The translations under genes and the position numbers were made by a program. Shown here piece by piece: positions 53,486 through 64,000 of a DNA stretch of 64,000 bases (the first letter of the stretch is position 1; each line of letters starts with the position of its first letter). The notes under the pieces are model-generated. The model made no database searches. It had not been told where the DNA came from and saw only the letters and a program-made list of their open reading frames with translations. Source of the stretch: Gadus chalcogrammus (Eukaryota > Chordata > Actinopteri > Gadiformes > Gadidae); contig NC_079426.1 of the NCBI RefSeq assembly GCF_026213295.1, positions 18,234,758 to 18,298,757 on the forward strand, read 5' to 3'.

Positions 53486-54020
53486 TAGTGGTGGATTCAA
53501 TGATTCGTTTCCGTGACCCAGTTCGCGTGTTTCAGTTCGCCACGAGGAGTCGTTCGCGAATCGTTCCTTTGTTCGTTCGTTCAGTCGAGTTTCCGGTAAG
53601 CACTAACTCCCCTGAGTCTGACTGACCTCAGCTGAGAACCGTGCAATGGGGTCCATTCCATGATGCGATTTACCGCTACCGGAAACCAGGCTGAACGACA
53701 ATACGATTCGTGAACGACTCCTCCACGTTCAGTCGAGTTCCGGTGAAATCGATTCACCGGAAACTCGACAATGAACGGTGGAGGAGTCGTTCACGATTCA
53801 GCTAGTTTCCGGTAACGGTGAATCGCTCATGGAATGCACGCCTTGCACGGTCTCAACTGAGTCAGTCAGACTCAGGGGAGTTAGTGCTACCGGAAACTCG
53901 TTCGTTCGTTCAGTCGAGTTTCCAGTGAATCGAATGGTGAACGAGACGACCGAACGATTCGTTCGTCCTAAAGACTCGGTCATTCGAACCGCTTGTTCGC
54001 GAACGAACAAGCCAACACTA
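53486..54020. mobile_element. hAT foldback MITE with perfect 8-bp target duplication
   Basis: 535 bp starting TAGTGGTGGATTC and ending CAAGCCAACACTA, so the termini are inverted TAGTGKTGG, a hAT-type end. GTGACGAT flanks both sides (53478-53485 and 54021-54028), the 8-bp duplication expected of hAT. Almost the whole body is an imperfect inverted repeat centred near 53750, with GATTCGTGAACGACTCCTCC mirrored by GGAGGAGTCGTTCACGATTC and CTAACTCCCCTGAGTCTGAC mirrored by GTCAGACTCAGGGGAGTTAG. No transposase. Confidence 0.9.
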
Positions 54021-54028
54021 GTGACGAT

Positions 54029-57000
54029 GTGAGCTTAAAGTTAGCCCACACAGCTAGCATGTCAATTGCAGCGCTTCCACGAGTTTGGTAGAATAAAGTG
54101 GCAGAGGAGTGCTCTTTAGAAGATATTTTGATTTGAGGCAAATTACCAAGGAAAGTCAAAAGACGCATATATACCCATATGCAAGAACAAAGTTTAGTGT
54201 TTCATAACTGCACACAACTCCCCACCCACCCCCCCCCCCCCCCCCCCCCTTCAAATCTCACTCTGAACTCAGTTCAAAACTTGAGAGCACTGTGCACATG
54301 CACAGCAACAACATACATTATGAAAGCTTAGCCTCCACTGACTCCTACAGTCCAAACCATATCAATCTGTAAATATGATTCAACAAGCTAGAGGCATTAA
54401 GCAATCAAGAACCAACTTCACATTTTCTTTTTACAACCATAAACGATGTCTTACCTTTGTTGTTTTTGTCCTCAATGTTGATTTTGATCGCATAAAACCA
54501 ACTTAAACCGATATTCAAGTGTCTGGGCCCAATTTTGCCACTGGTGTTTACAAATAACTAAGTGAAGGTTTCTGAGGAAATGGATTGCCTTCAATTAGAA
54601 CACATGTTCTTCAGCGCTATCTGGTGGCCGATTGGTGTATTTGGTGTACCACGTCATTCAATTATATTTGCCCTGAACTTTCAAGAGAGGGGTCAACTGT
54701 CCAAATTGTACAATGGGTTCTCAAGATTTCTACCATTTGTACATTGTATACACTATAGAACTATGACTCATAGTACTTTAGGGCTACCAACTGATAATGA
54801 TAAACTGATAATTATTTCAGGCGGAAATGTAATCCAGGCATACTGTGTTCTAGCTTTATTCACTCTAACAAAGTAGTATCCGCATTGAAATTTCATTCAC
54901 TTAAAACAAAGAAACTGAATTTTCCACATGGTATTGAAAATGGAATAGAATATCGTTATTTTCCAAGGTATTTAAGGGAAATGAGCAAATCCAGTATCGT
55001 GACAATCTCTATTTGTTTGGTTTTATGTTATAAAAAGCTTTGGGTTTTCCTCTCTCTGTCTCTCTGTCTGTCTGTGTTATAAATGAGTTTAAGAGTTTGA
55101 TTCGCTGTGTGACGAGTGAGCGCTCCTGGTCAGCGCTCCGACCCTCTGAGATGACAAAATGGAGGACAGCGGCAGCACGACATGGAGCCGTGTCACTCTC
55201 CTCAATCAGGTCCGCCTGAGAGCCTCTCTCCTCTCCAGGTTCCTCCTGAAAGGGGCTTCCAGCGCATTCCGCCCCGCCCTCCATGCTTCCCATAGTATCC
55301 TTTAATTGCACAGCCAGCCAGCGCGACACACTGCTACTGCCCTGAGGGAACAGTTTGAGTGTTTCGTTCAATTTGCATCTATCATGTCCCCCCTATCGTG
55401 TTTAACCTCCGTCCCACCCCCCCCCCGGGATCCTCCTCTGCTCACACACCATGGGGGGTATTAGAAAATAAGGCGGCCATGCTTCAGGTGGGGAAGCTGC
55501 GGGGCAGAATGTGAATATCAATTAATTGCCTTTTTCCTCTTTCGCTGCTAGGATCTTCTTGTAAGAATCGTCTTGCTGTTCAGCCAGATGGCTCAGCCTT
55601 ACTCGTGTCTGAGTTGAACACTGCAGCACGCTGAACGACCCGATAGTGCGTAGTACTTCAACTCGTACAAAATAACAATCGTTTTGTTTTAGGCTATGCA
55701 TAGAAATCCACTCCACTCCTCTCCTCCTCCTCCTCCGCGACCCAGAAAACTATGGATGAACTGCACTCTGGGTAAACATCGGGCTTGTGAACCTGTGGGG
55801 GAGATGTCTAATTAGGCGATGAGACGACATTACATGGAGCGCAGTGGCTGGGAGGAGCACCACGAACTGGGGAGGATGGAAGGGGATGTGTGGTGCAGTA
55901 CTGAAGGTGGGGGGGGTGAGGAGACGGTGGAGGAAGGCAGGAAACGTGCAAGAAGGAGAAGATAAGGAGGAACATCGAGTCATTATGCAGCGACAGCGCC
56001 AGACACGAGACTCACCTGCAGAAGGGGCGCTGAATGAAATGAAAGTGAACGAGAGGGATTGAGCGAACACTTGTTGCAGGGCGACACGTGTGTGTAGAAG
56101 ATGGAGAGGAATCTGAGAGATAGGCCAGAGAACTACAAAGGTTGCGTCGGTACAGTGTCTAGTATGCACATGAATGAAAAGCATGCATTGTAATTAGAAA
56201 GAGGAGAGTAAACAATTGATAATTTGGTCAAAGGGCAACGGAACAGATAAGCCCTCACAGCCTGCTAGCCTGCCAGCCCTGTAGGGATCCATAGATGTTG
56301 TTCCAGAAGGATCTAGGCTCGGTTTGCCCACACACACTTTTCTGCCCCAGAGGCCCTCCCTGAATAGGCATGAGACGTCGGCTGTGGCCAGGGACCAGTC
56401 GGGGTCAGGCAACACTGGGAAGCAAAATCGTGCCTAGACTTTAACCAACCAAAAACAACCCCCTCAGGCCCAGCAGCCAATGAGCCCAGAGATTGCAGTT
56501 CCTCGTCCGTTTAGCTCTCCCACAGAGCGTTGAGAGCAGATGCCACAGAGGTTTAGATGAGAGGTTGGAGTAAACACACATCATGTTTGTTTGGGCTTCT
56601 CTTTTTTGTGTTTGTTTTCAGCTTTTAGGTTGGGGTTCTTTGACAAGCTAGCTTGTACCTGATGGGATAACTTGCCAGCCTAGTGCACTGAATAAAGTCA
56701 CTCACGGTTTGAATCAGCCTATCGTGTTTCTCAGATCAGCAGTACCAGCATGTTTAGATACTGTGCAAATGTTTCATTTGCAAATGTTTCATGCTGGTTC
56801 GCCTCTCTACAAAAAATCCACAATTGAAGGGGTGTATCAAATTCCAGAGTAGAGCCTGAACTAATCAACTCTGATTCCTCTGTTGGATTTGAATTGGATT
56901 CGTCTCATACCACCAAAAATAGCAGCCTGGGGATATTGTTGTTGAGGCAGTAGTTCACAATTGAGACAGCGCATTCACTTCTCTCAAGAGCATGTTAGGA

Positions 57001-57284
57001 GCCGTTGAGAAGCACAGCAGAGTGTTGCATAATAGATAGCATATTATTTTTTGGGGTGGTCTTGTTATTGGAAAGATAATGAATGGCAGTCCAAGGTTAA
57101 GATACAGCTGGGTGCCGTCGGAGGCGCTTTTGTTCTGAGCGCTCCATGTCACCTGCAGTTATGTCCTGTGTGTGACCCAATTAAAAGTTTATACTTTCTC
57201 AGGAACTTCGTGTCTCCTGGGGAGGACACCCTCCCGTCCCCATGGGATGAGAGCACATGGGAAGGGCCTCAGCACCAAGGGAGG
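54029..57284. other. No confirmed gene
   Basis: Holds a 21-C run at 54229-54249 and otherwise unique sequence. Two minus frames were examined: 55009-55371 has no family match, and 55534-55640 gives a Lys/Glu-rich tail (LAEQQDDSYKKILAAKEEKG) after a CTGCAG acceptor-like site, too weak to call. Confidence 0.4.
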
Positions 57285-57531
57285 CATGTGGCTCAGGAGG
57301 GAGAGCGGGTTGACTGGTAACGTGAAGGCTGCTAGTTTGATCCCCGGCTCCTCCTAGCAAGGAGCCGAGCGTCGAGGTGTCCCTGAGCAAGCTGTCGGTT
57401 GCCTTGCATGGTTGACACGACCATCGGTGTGGGAATGTGTGTAATGGGTGATTGTTGGGCAATATTGTCAAGCGCTTTGAAGGTCCACTGGTTAGAAAAG
57501 TGCTCTATAAATGCAGTAGATTTACCTTCCT
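57285..57531 (+). mobile_element. tRNA-headed SINE with L2-like tail
   Basis: An A box (TGGCTCAGGAGG at 57289-57300) and a B-box-like word (AGTTTGATCC at 57334-57343) lie at RNA polymerase III spacing. A body with CGAGGTGTCCCTGAGCAAG, CCATCGGTGTGGGAATGTGT follows, and the tail is CAAGCGCTTTGAAGG then AAAAGTGCTCTATAAATGCA. This tail type, AAGCGCTTTG...GCTATATAAATG, is shared with L2-family LINEs, which are thought to mobilise such SINEs. A decayed copy, not a tRNA gene. Confidence 0.82.
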
Positions 57532-59350
57532 ACGATGTCTTCTTAACTACAAAGGACTTCAAACATCTCTGCAAGTAGAACCACAGGTTCTCAGGACCGA
57601 AGAGGTCATGACTTGAGCTACCAAGAACAATACCTGGGTGACTAGCCTGTTTTCTCAGGCTTGCTTGCCCGACAGTGTTGAATGATTTGTGGATCACTAG
57701 GTCAAGGGCTTAACTGGCAAGGCATGCTCCCACGATGAGAAGTATACTTTCTGTGGAAAGGGTACGTTTTTTCTCCACACAAAAATCTGTGCCTCTGCAG
57801 TGAGCATCACAGCTGGCCTCTTCGCTCCTCATCCTGTGGGTGCATTCCAGACCAGTTAATATGTGGGCGTCCATTGTCAGCTGAAAGCAACGTTGATGAG
57901 GCTATTGCTGAAATGTGCTTCTTCAATCGCGTCATCACATGGAATAGTGGTCAATGTCCGCCTGCTCCTAGTTCAAATTCTGCCAGTTATTGGAACCCAA
58001 GTTAGATGATAAGACAAAAATGGATACATGCCTTGAGTGTTTCGATAAGACACAGATAAACATAATCGTGGCTGCACCCACCAATCTACTGACCTTGTGC
58101 TGCCAAAGCTGGGGATCTGAAGGTAAATAAACGAGGCTGATTCCTTTGTTTCCTCTACATCTTCTAGTCAAGCTAAGTCCAGACTCCTGCTAAACAATGC
58201 TACAATCATACATTATGATTTAGTTGTATCTGGTTGTTGTTGATTGCATATAACCAGCTTTAAAACATGTTTTTCTATATTTCTGCTGCTCATCAATGCT
58301 ACATTAATGCTACCGTGTCAGTTGGCTGTCAGGCTGAGCCAGTGGAGGAATAGGCCCAGGAGCTCTGCTCTCTAGCAGAGCTAGAGAGCAGAGCTAGAGA
58401 GCAGAGCAGGGCCTGCAGGATGGTGCTGCCTGCGCTTCAGGCACACCTACGTAGGAGACTAGTTCAGCATCTGGTACCTTCTCTTCATATTTAGAAAAAA
58501 ATTACAAAGCATTCTTAGCTAATTAAATGATCATTTTGCTTGCTTTGTATTTCAATTGTTGCAAAGCACACAGCATGGTCTTTATCCCCCTCACTGACCT
58601 GACCATAGCCTGCTATGTACAAATCATAATGTTGCACTTTAACAGCACCTCCTTTTCACTGAATCTAGATTGATTAATGTGCACTTAGTTGGATAAAAAC
58701 ATGGTACTGCTGATTAAAATCTACCTATACTGATTTGAATCATATTAAGCCCAAATAAAGGTGAATGCATTTCCCTCACTACGTCACTGTACAGCAAGAC
58801 AGTTGAACTTTAAATCGTACTCTCTATGATGGAGTAATGCATTGGATGCTTTTATACGAAGCAAAGCTAAAAAAGACTTCATAGAGGAACACGGTTTTAG
58901 AAACTGCATGGCTCTTTTTCGGGCTACCTTCATACATCACGTTTAAGACCATATACATTTGACCTAGATTGAATTTGAAACGGTACTTGGAATTTTGATG
59001 AGCACCTGCACTTTCACTTGTAATGTGTGTGCGATGTGTATATCACAGTTGTGTAAACTCTGACATCTCCAAAGCCTTGGAGAAACACAATAATCCAGAT
59101 AAACATTCCCAGTCGCTTATCTGAAAGGTATTGCCTTAACAATCTATGAGTATTCTTCAATGATCATATGGTAAATGATATATAAACAAGAAAAGATTAA
59201 TCTGGTTGCCAGGATGGTGAAATAGCATGTGAACGCATGAGAAAGAACAGTTCGATATTTCTCAACACTCCATAGCGCCTGATACATTATCAAACGCTTC
59301 CAGTGGGCCTTTAATGCGTTTCAGCATTACTAGTGTAGAGTTGAACCCAC
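57532..59350. other. No gene seen
   Basis: Unique AT-rich sequence. At 58358-58410 AGAGCAGAGCTAGAGAGCAGAG and its neighbours form short direct and inverted repeats. Confidence 0.45.
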
Positions 59351-59430
59351 CTGACATACAAATGTGGATACGTGTCCGTCAGCTTCAATCCTAGAATCAA
59401 AGTAGCGATCCACATCCAGGTCATTTTCAT
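59351..59430 (-). CDS. Candidate first coding exon with signal peptide, gene unidentified
   Basis: From the ATG at 59430 the minus strand reads MKMTWMWIATLILGLKLTDT then YPHLYV and two bases, followed by a G/GTGGGT donor (consensus-like CAG/GTGGGT). It looks like a secretory signal peptide: one Lys, a hydrophobic core of about 14 residues and a polar end. Codon phase at the donor is 2. I see no matching second exon below it and cannot name a gene; a chance open stretch of this size is possible. Confidence 0.28.
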
Positions 59431-59531
59431 GATGTATTCATCATCGTGGTGTCGGTGTGTTTGATTGAGCTTCCCAGAGCTTCTTCATCATTCACTGGTC
59501 CCCTGAAGCATAAAGCTCCTCTCTGAAAGTG

Positions 59532-59822
59532 TGGAAATATCACAGAAGGCTTCTCCTTTTAAACTCCAGGCTGGAAATTACCATGGCTTCTTCTGAGGAC
59601 GCAAGATGAAAGCTGTATCCTCAACTTTGATGCTCATAGGTTTTTAAATGTTTTTATCTTTTTCTAAGGCACAATGCGTTCCATACAATGCGTCTGTTTG
59701 AGTTGACTGTGCGATGTGTGTTCGAGGTGAGGACAACACAGTGTAGACGGAGGCCCCTGAGAGACATGCAGAGAGGAGCCAGACGGCAGACCCCCCAGCG
59801 CTGGGACAAAGGTGGTTTGAGA

Positions 59823-59832
<10 letters not shown>
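59532..59832. repeat. Duplicated segment, copy A
   Basis: It shares, in order, GAAATATCACAG, ACCATGGCTTCTTCTGA, AGGTGAGGACAACACA, AGAGACATGCAGAGAGGAGC and GCTGGGACAAAGGTGGTTTG with copy B at 59962-60102 plus 61178-61270. Copy A continues into a CA microsatellite (59824-59873). Confidence 0.75.
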
Positions 59833-59866
<34 letters not shown>

Positions 59867-59876
59867 ACACACACAG
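59824..59876. repeat. (CA)n microsatellite
   Basis: About 25 CA units with one GACA interruption; the matching position in copy B has only short CA words. Confidence 0.93.
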
Positions 59877-59961
59877 AAAGACGTATAGACCACGGAAACA
59901 CCTATATTAAGTAGGAAACTACTAGTACTATCTAAGTACATCAACCACCATAACAACAAAT

Positions 59962-60102
59962 TGTAGAAATATCACAGATGTTTCCTTTTTTTTAACACCA
60001 CATTAGTAATCACCATGGCTTCGTCTGAAGCAACAAAATAAATGCTGTCTCTTCATCTCCGATGTTGAATCTGCAATGGCTTAAGGTGAGGACAACACAA
60101 TA
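59962..60102. repeat. Duplicated segment, copy B, left part
   Basis: It matches 59532-59730 of copy A with gaps (GAAATATCACAG, CACCATGGCTTCGTCTGA, AAGGTGAGGACAACACAA). The match stops at the foldback element and resumes at 61178 (to about 61270: GAGACATGCAGAGAGGAGCC, CACTGGGACAAAGACGATTT). Confidence 0.72.
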
Positions 60103-61177
60103 TGGGGTCAGAACAGTCTCATTAATAATGAATGCACAGAGAAGGATTCACAAATGTATTTTGTGATTATAAATAAATTACCTTTCTTCTCACAATACAT
60201 TTCAATGCACACACAAATGGATATCGTTATGTTAAATGAAAAAATAAATCCATATAAACCACAAATAAGTTTAACATAAACACACAACACATTTCTGATC
60301 CACCACAAATGTGGTCTTTGTATAATAAATGTAATATAAGATCCATAAAGATATGCACTTAACAAATTTTATTTGCAATTTTCATCAAAATGTATTTGGA
60401 TGTGTTAATTTATATACAAACTGTTTAAACTTGAATTTACAAGGACAACTTTCATTTGGAATTGTTTGGATTTGTGTGTGAAGGTCTGTTATTTAAACGG
60501 GGGCATATGTGGACTCTCCTGACGAGAGTCTAAAAAAGACGTCAGGAAGAGTCTCGTGTGAATCCAATCCTGACGGACTGGATTCACTAATGCATTTCTT
60601 TCAACAAGGAGCTCTCTGTAGCCAATCAGATGCCTCCCTTGTTTTCAGACAATCACATGACTGCAGTGACTGGGTTTTTAGATTGTCGGTGCCGTTAACG
60701 TAGCATTAATAATCGTTTACTACTTTAACGGCACCGACAATCCCAAAACCCAGTCAAAACTAGATGGGGAAAGTGTGTAGTTCAAAACGTGACGCAGCTT
60801 TTACTTCTTCGCTACCTAGAGATTGTTATGTACGATCAGCCGAAACGAGGGAGGATTCTGATTGGCTGAAGATAGTTCCTTGTTGAAAAAAATGCATTTG
60901 TGAATCCAGCCACGTCAGGAGAGTCTCAAAAATCCACATCTAAATACAGACCAGTTCACACACAAATGCAAACAAGTTCACACATGAAAAGCATCTTGTT
61001 AATTCAAGTTTAACAGTTTGTATATAAATGTAACAACAACATATCGATATCCATTTGTGTGTGCATTGAAATGTATGTCTGAGAAGAGAGTAATTTATAT
61101 ATAAATCACAAAATACATTTGTGAATCCTTCTCACCTTCTCTGTGCATTCATTATTAATGAGATTGTTCTGACCCCA
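60103..61177. mobile_element. 1075-bp foldback (long inverted repeat) transposable element
   Basis: The left end TGGGGTCAGAACAGTCTCAT is mirrored by the right end AATGAGATTGTTCTGACCCCA, with TA outside each end. Both arms then match in inverted orientation over roughly 500 bp: ATGAATGCACAGAGAAGG, TTCACAAATGTATTTTGTGA, ACATTTCAATGCACACACAA, ATATACAAACTGTTTAAACTT, CTCTCCTGACG, ATTTCTTTCAACAAGGA. At the centre GATTGTCGGTGCCGTTAA (60681-60698) pairs perfectly with 60725-60742. There is no coding capacity. The TA flanks hint at Tc1/mariner-type insertion but are weak evidence. Confidence 0.85.
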
Positions 61178-61466
61178 TACTGCTCAGAGACGCCTCCTAG
61201 AGACATGCAGAGAGGAGCCATGCAGACGACCAACCCAGCACTGGGACAAAGACGATTTGAGACCAAATACAAGAACACACACATACTCACATCAACATTT
61301 TAAGGCAGATCCTTCATTGCTTTGTCTTGTATCTTAACACAAATATATTCATACACATACAGGTGTTCCTATCCAAGAACAAATCAAAACTAGCTCAGAA
61401 GTGGGTTGTGTGTCAAAGCTGATGTATTCCACTGCTTTACAAATGCACGTAATATTATCGATTCAG
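61178..61466. other. Duplicated segment copy B, right part, and spacer
   Basis: 61178-61270 continues copy B after the foldback insertion; the rest is unique AT-rich sequence. Confidence 0.6.
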
Positions 61467-61552
61467 GTTGGCCTTCCTACCAGGGTTTCATCAACGTGAG
61501 CATCCAAAGCACCGTGGAGACCTTCATAACCCACAGAAGATGGCAGACATAA
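61467..61552 (+). CDS. Candidate terminal exon of an unidentified gene
   Basis: After ATCGATTCAG (a weak acceptor) come GT and 27 codons to TAA, reading WPSYQGFINVSIQSTVETFI then THRRWQT. Third positions are mostly C or G in an AT-rich neighbourhood. The product is not recognised and no upstream exon is seen on the plus strand. It could be chance or an old retroposed fragment. Confidence 0.25.
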
Positions 61553-64000
61553 ATTCACTATAACATCAGTTTCATCTGAAATATTGGGAGAAAATATATC
61601 CATATATTTGGAGGAAAGCATTAAAGTTGCAGCAATTCTGGATTTGTGAGTGTACGCTGTATTTCAAGTATTTGAAACCCACTAATGAATGGTCTGGCTT
61701 GTGGACAAACATCTCAGATGAATCTCCCTACCAATCTGCTGATGTACATTTGAAAACCTGGACTCTGCTTCCCGCACAGAACTCTCCCTCGCACACACAC
61801 ACACACACACACACATGCATGCATGCATGCACAGACGCACACACACATATGCACACATTTGCACAAATACACACGCACACAAGCACACACTAACACACAC
61901 ATGTGCGCGTGTGTATGCGTGCATATGTGTGTGTGCACCAGGGCTCCAGCAAGTGACCTGTCTCCTCACAGATTCCTGGGTTGATGGCCTCGCAGATAGT
62001 CCTCTGATGGGGAGGTAATTAAATGAGAAGAGGCCATTAATAGTTTATGAGGCAGTAGGTTGGATGTGTGTATGTGGACGTGTTTGTTGGGTCTGCGTTT
62101 GTGTTGAAGTTTGTGTGTCTGCATGCACTTGCGTGTGTGTATCTGTGTGTATCCATGTTTTTGTGTATCCATGTGTTTGTGTGTGTGTGTGTCTGTTTGC
62201 GTGTGTTGGTCTGGATGTGTCTGCATGTGTTTGTCTGGGTGTACGTCTGCGTGTGTTCATCTGGGTGTTTGTCTGGTTGTGTTTGTGCGTGTGCGCGTGT
62301 GTGTGTGTGTGTGTGCGCGAGTGTGTGTAAACATACCCAATGGATAATATCATTGATAGAGGAAGAAGTATTTGAATTGCCCACTATTGAAAAAATATTC
62401 TCAGCTAGCATTAGGATAACTGACAGTGGCCATGTCGGTACTTGGCAACAACTGATACATTAGAGAACACGAACGTACTCGATGCACAACACAGAGTGAT
62501 GCGACTGTCTGATGAGCAGTTGCTGCTTCAAAGTAAAGACCTCTCAATGCCCCACAACATGCACACTCAACATAGCTTTCATGTGATGGAAAGTCTGCAA
62601 GTTGCGTTTCACTGGAGACTTTTTTCACTTATCTTCTACACATGAATGAACCGATGTACAGAGTAAAGAGGATAATTCAATTACATCAGCAATACAACTA
62701 AAACAAAAGAGTCATTGCTGTAGACTAATTAATGAAGACTACGCTCTTGAGAAAATGTAAGTTTTGAGTAGGCAGATACATTATTTTCCACCAAACTGGG
62801 GCAACTTTTTGCTTAAGCATGCATGGTTAAAAAAAGAAACTTTGAGTGAACTTTTCAGAGTCTACCAAGCATAGCACCGTTAATAATAAACACCCAGCTT
62901 AGCAAGAGCATGGGAGGCAAGCATTGTTGTAAGAGATTTAGACGCAAATGTTCAGCTTGCCTGGACAATAGCAGAGAAAAGCCTTTTTAACACTGGCAAC
63001 CTCTGTTGGATAGGAAAGTCCTTTCATGGCCGGCAGCACAAGTCAGTAAACAAACCATACACATTGAAAAGTTACACGCCTGAATGTCAATCTAGTGGTG
63101 CGTCTCATTCTCTGGGAGGACGGACAAACGGATGGACAATCAGATAGATGGACAGATATGAATATCTGAGAAGGTTATCATTATGTACAAACTAAATTTT
63201 TGCAGTGACAAAAATTTGAGGGTTTTCAATCCAACTTTAGATTGACCCTTCGTGAGATTCCCTGGCCGTAATTGAGCGAGTTTCTGTGCAGACAGGACTC
63301 CTCAATGATATTGCCCCTAGCGCTCTTACCAATCAGTCCAGGTTTTCCCAGCATACATTCTGTGCTTAATATGTCCATCACCAGCGGCTGAGGGGATGTA
63401 TCAGAGCAATGCTATGGCTTATATGCAAATGTTACTAATTAGCTCAGTTGCTAGATGAATGTTTGCCCATTAGCGCAATCAGGTTGACTGCTTTTCATTG
63501 AAGGAATCACATGCCTCCTCTTTCACTCTAGCAGGTACTTGAGTTACAGCTCTATAAAAACACCAGAGGAGGTATCCAAGAACACAAACACCCTATTCTG
63601 GAGATCTGAGATAATGACTAATTAATCATAAGCTATTGTTCAAATATGGGATACTGGCTAAGCTTGGTAATAGTTTTCTTCTGAACACATATCTCACGTC
63701 TAATAAAATCTTATTTTGTGTTAAATGCCGGACTCTTCCGACAATGTTGTTGATAATGACATTTCACCTTCATTGAAGGCACAACGCATTCAGAAGGAGA
63801 TGCCGGGGAACACACAACAAAACAGCCTATAGGAGTCCAATATTACGATGGCATTCTAGTGTGGGCAGTGTTCCATTTTGGACCCTGAGCATATCTATAG
63901 GATTAGGCTTTTGCATTTAAACATGATAAAAAAAACACATTTTCAAAGTTTATACCAATAGGTCCATAGGAAATAGGAATGTTATTCATTTGTGAGTAAT
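61553..64000. other. No gene seen; two degenerate CA/GT arrays
   Basis: Impure CA/GCATGC repeats lie at 61793-61940 and a TGTG/TCTG-rich degenerate field at 62060-62335. The remainder to the window end is AT-rich unique sequence in which I recognise no exon. Confidence 0.5.

Noticed and set aside
55009..55371. 120-codon minus frame with an acidic middle (GGAECAGSPFQEEPGEERGS)
   Set aside because: No family resemblance and no donor at a sensible place; kept only as an open stretch.
57288..57360. tRNA-like A and B boxes
   Set aside because: The downstream body and L2-like tail show a SINE; no acceptor stem or cloverleaf.
59351..59430. The signal-peptide-like exon as an alternative grid1 leader
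   Set aside because: Its donor is phase 2, whereas grid1 exon 2 needs phase 1, so splicing would shift the frame.
62037..62463. Cys/Val-rich plus frames and Thr/His-rich minus frames
   Set aside because: Degenerate TGTG/TCTG array.

Overview
The window is vertebrate nuclear DNA, almost certainly from a teleost fish. It has split genes with GT/AG splice sites, very dense (CA)n, (CT)n and (CTGT)n microsatellites, and a mix of mobile elements typical of fish: BEL/Pao, a Ty3/gypsy chromovirus, hAT and PIF/Harbinger-type miniature elements, a tRNA-headed SINE with an L2-like tail, and a LINE tail ending in TTCTA units. There is no bacterial operon, CRISPR array or prokaryotic structure. Nearly all long open frames are translations of microsatellites (CVCV, HTHT, SLSL, RERE) and are not genes.

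The one host gene I can name is grid1, encoding the delta-1 ionotropic glutamate receptor GluD1. It lies on the minus strand at the left end. Exon 1 (6754-6832) encodes the start and signal peptide, and exon 2 (4968-5123) encodes the beginning of the amino-terminal domain. A TATATAAG box at 6980-6987 and two upstream ORFs lie in front of the start codon. Positions 1-4967 are the start of intron 2, 5124-6753 is intron 1, and everything above about 7 kb is 5' flank. Later exons lie beyond position 1.

The 5' flank from 7 to 64 kb is gene-poor. From 7 to 20 kb it is mainly microsatellites, with one Harbinger-like element (13.46-14.26 kb) and an odd 105-bp tandem repeat carrying perfect 5' splice-site consensus motifs. 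From 20.3 to 25.5 kb lies a decayed minus-strand BEL/Pao retrotransposon with a 367-bp PIF/Harbinger-type MITE at its 3' end. From 34.4 to 41.6 kb is a nest of elements: half of a foldback element split by a LINE tail, a gypsy integrase scrap, a SINE remnant, an about 1.6-kb hAT-like element holding a 694-bp MITE, and a gypsy chromovirus with both LTRs, a 5-bp target duplication and a large internal deletion. At 53.5-54.0 kb is a 535-bp hAT foldback MITE with a perfect 8-bp target duplication. At 60.1-61.2 kb a 1075-bp foldback element interrupts one copy of a duplicated segment.

Several short coding-like stretches with plausible splice sites (7473-7554, 15486-15668, 32593-32808, 48956-49083, 59351-59430, 61467-61552) could be exons of unidentified genes. 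I could not assign them to a family and list them at low confidence. I found no convincing new multi-gene system. The observations most worth checking are the self-priming arrangement of the gypsy element, the two foldback elements, the uORFs of grid1 and the candidate orphan exons.
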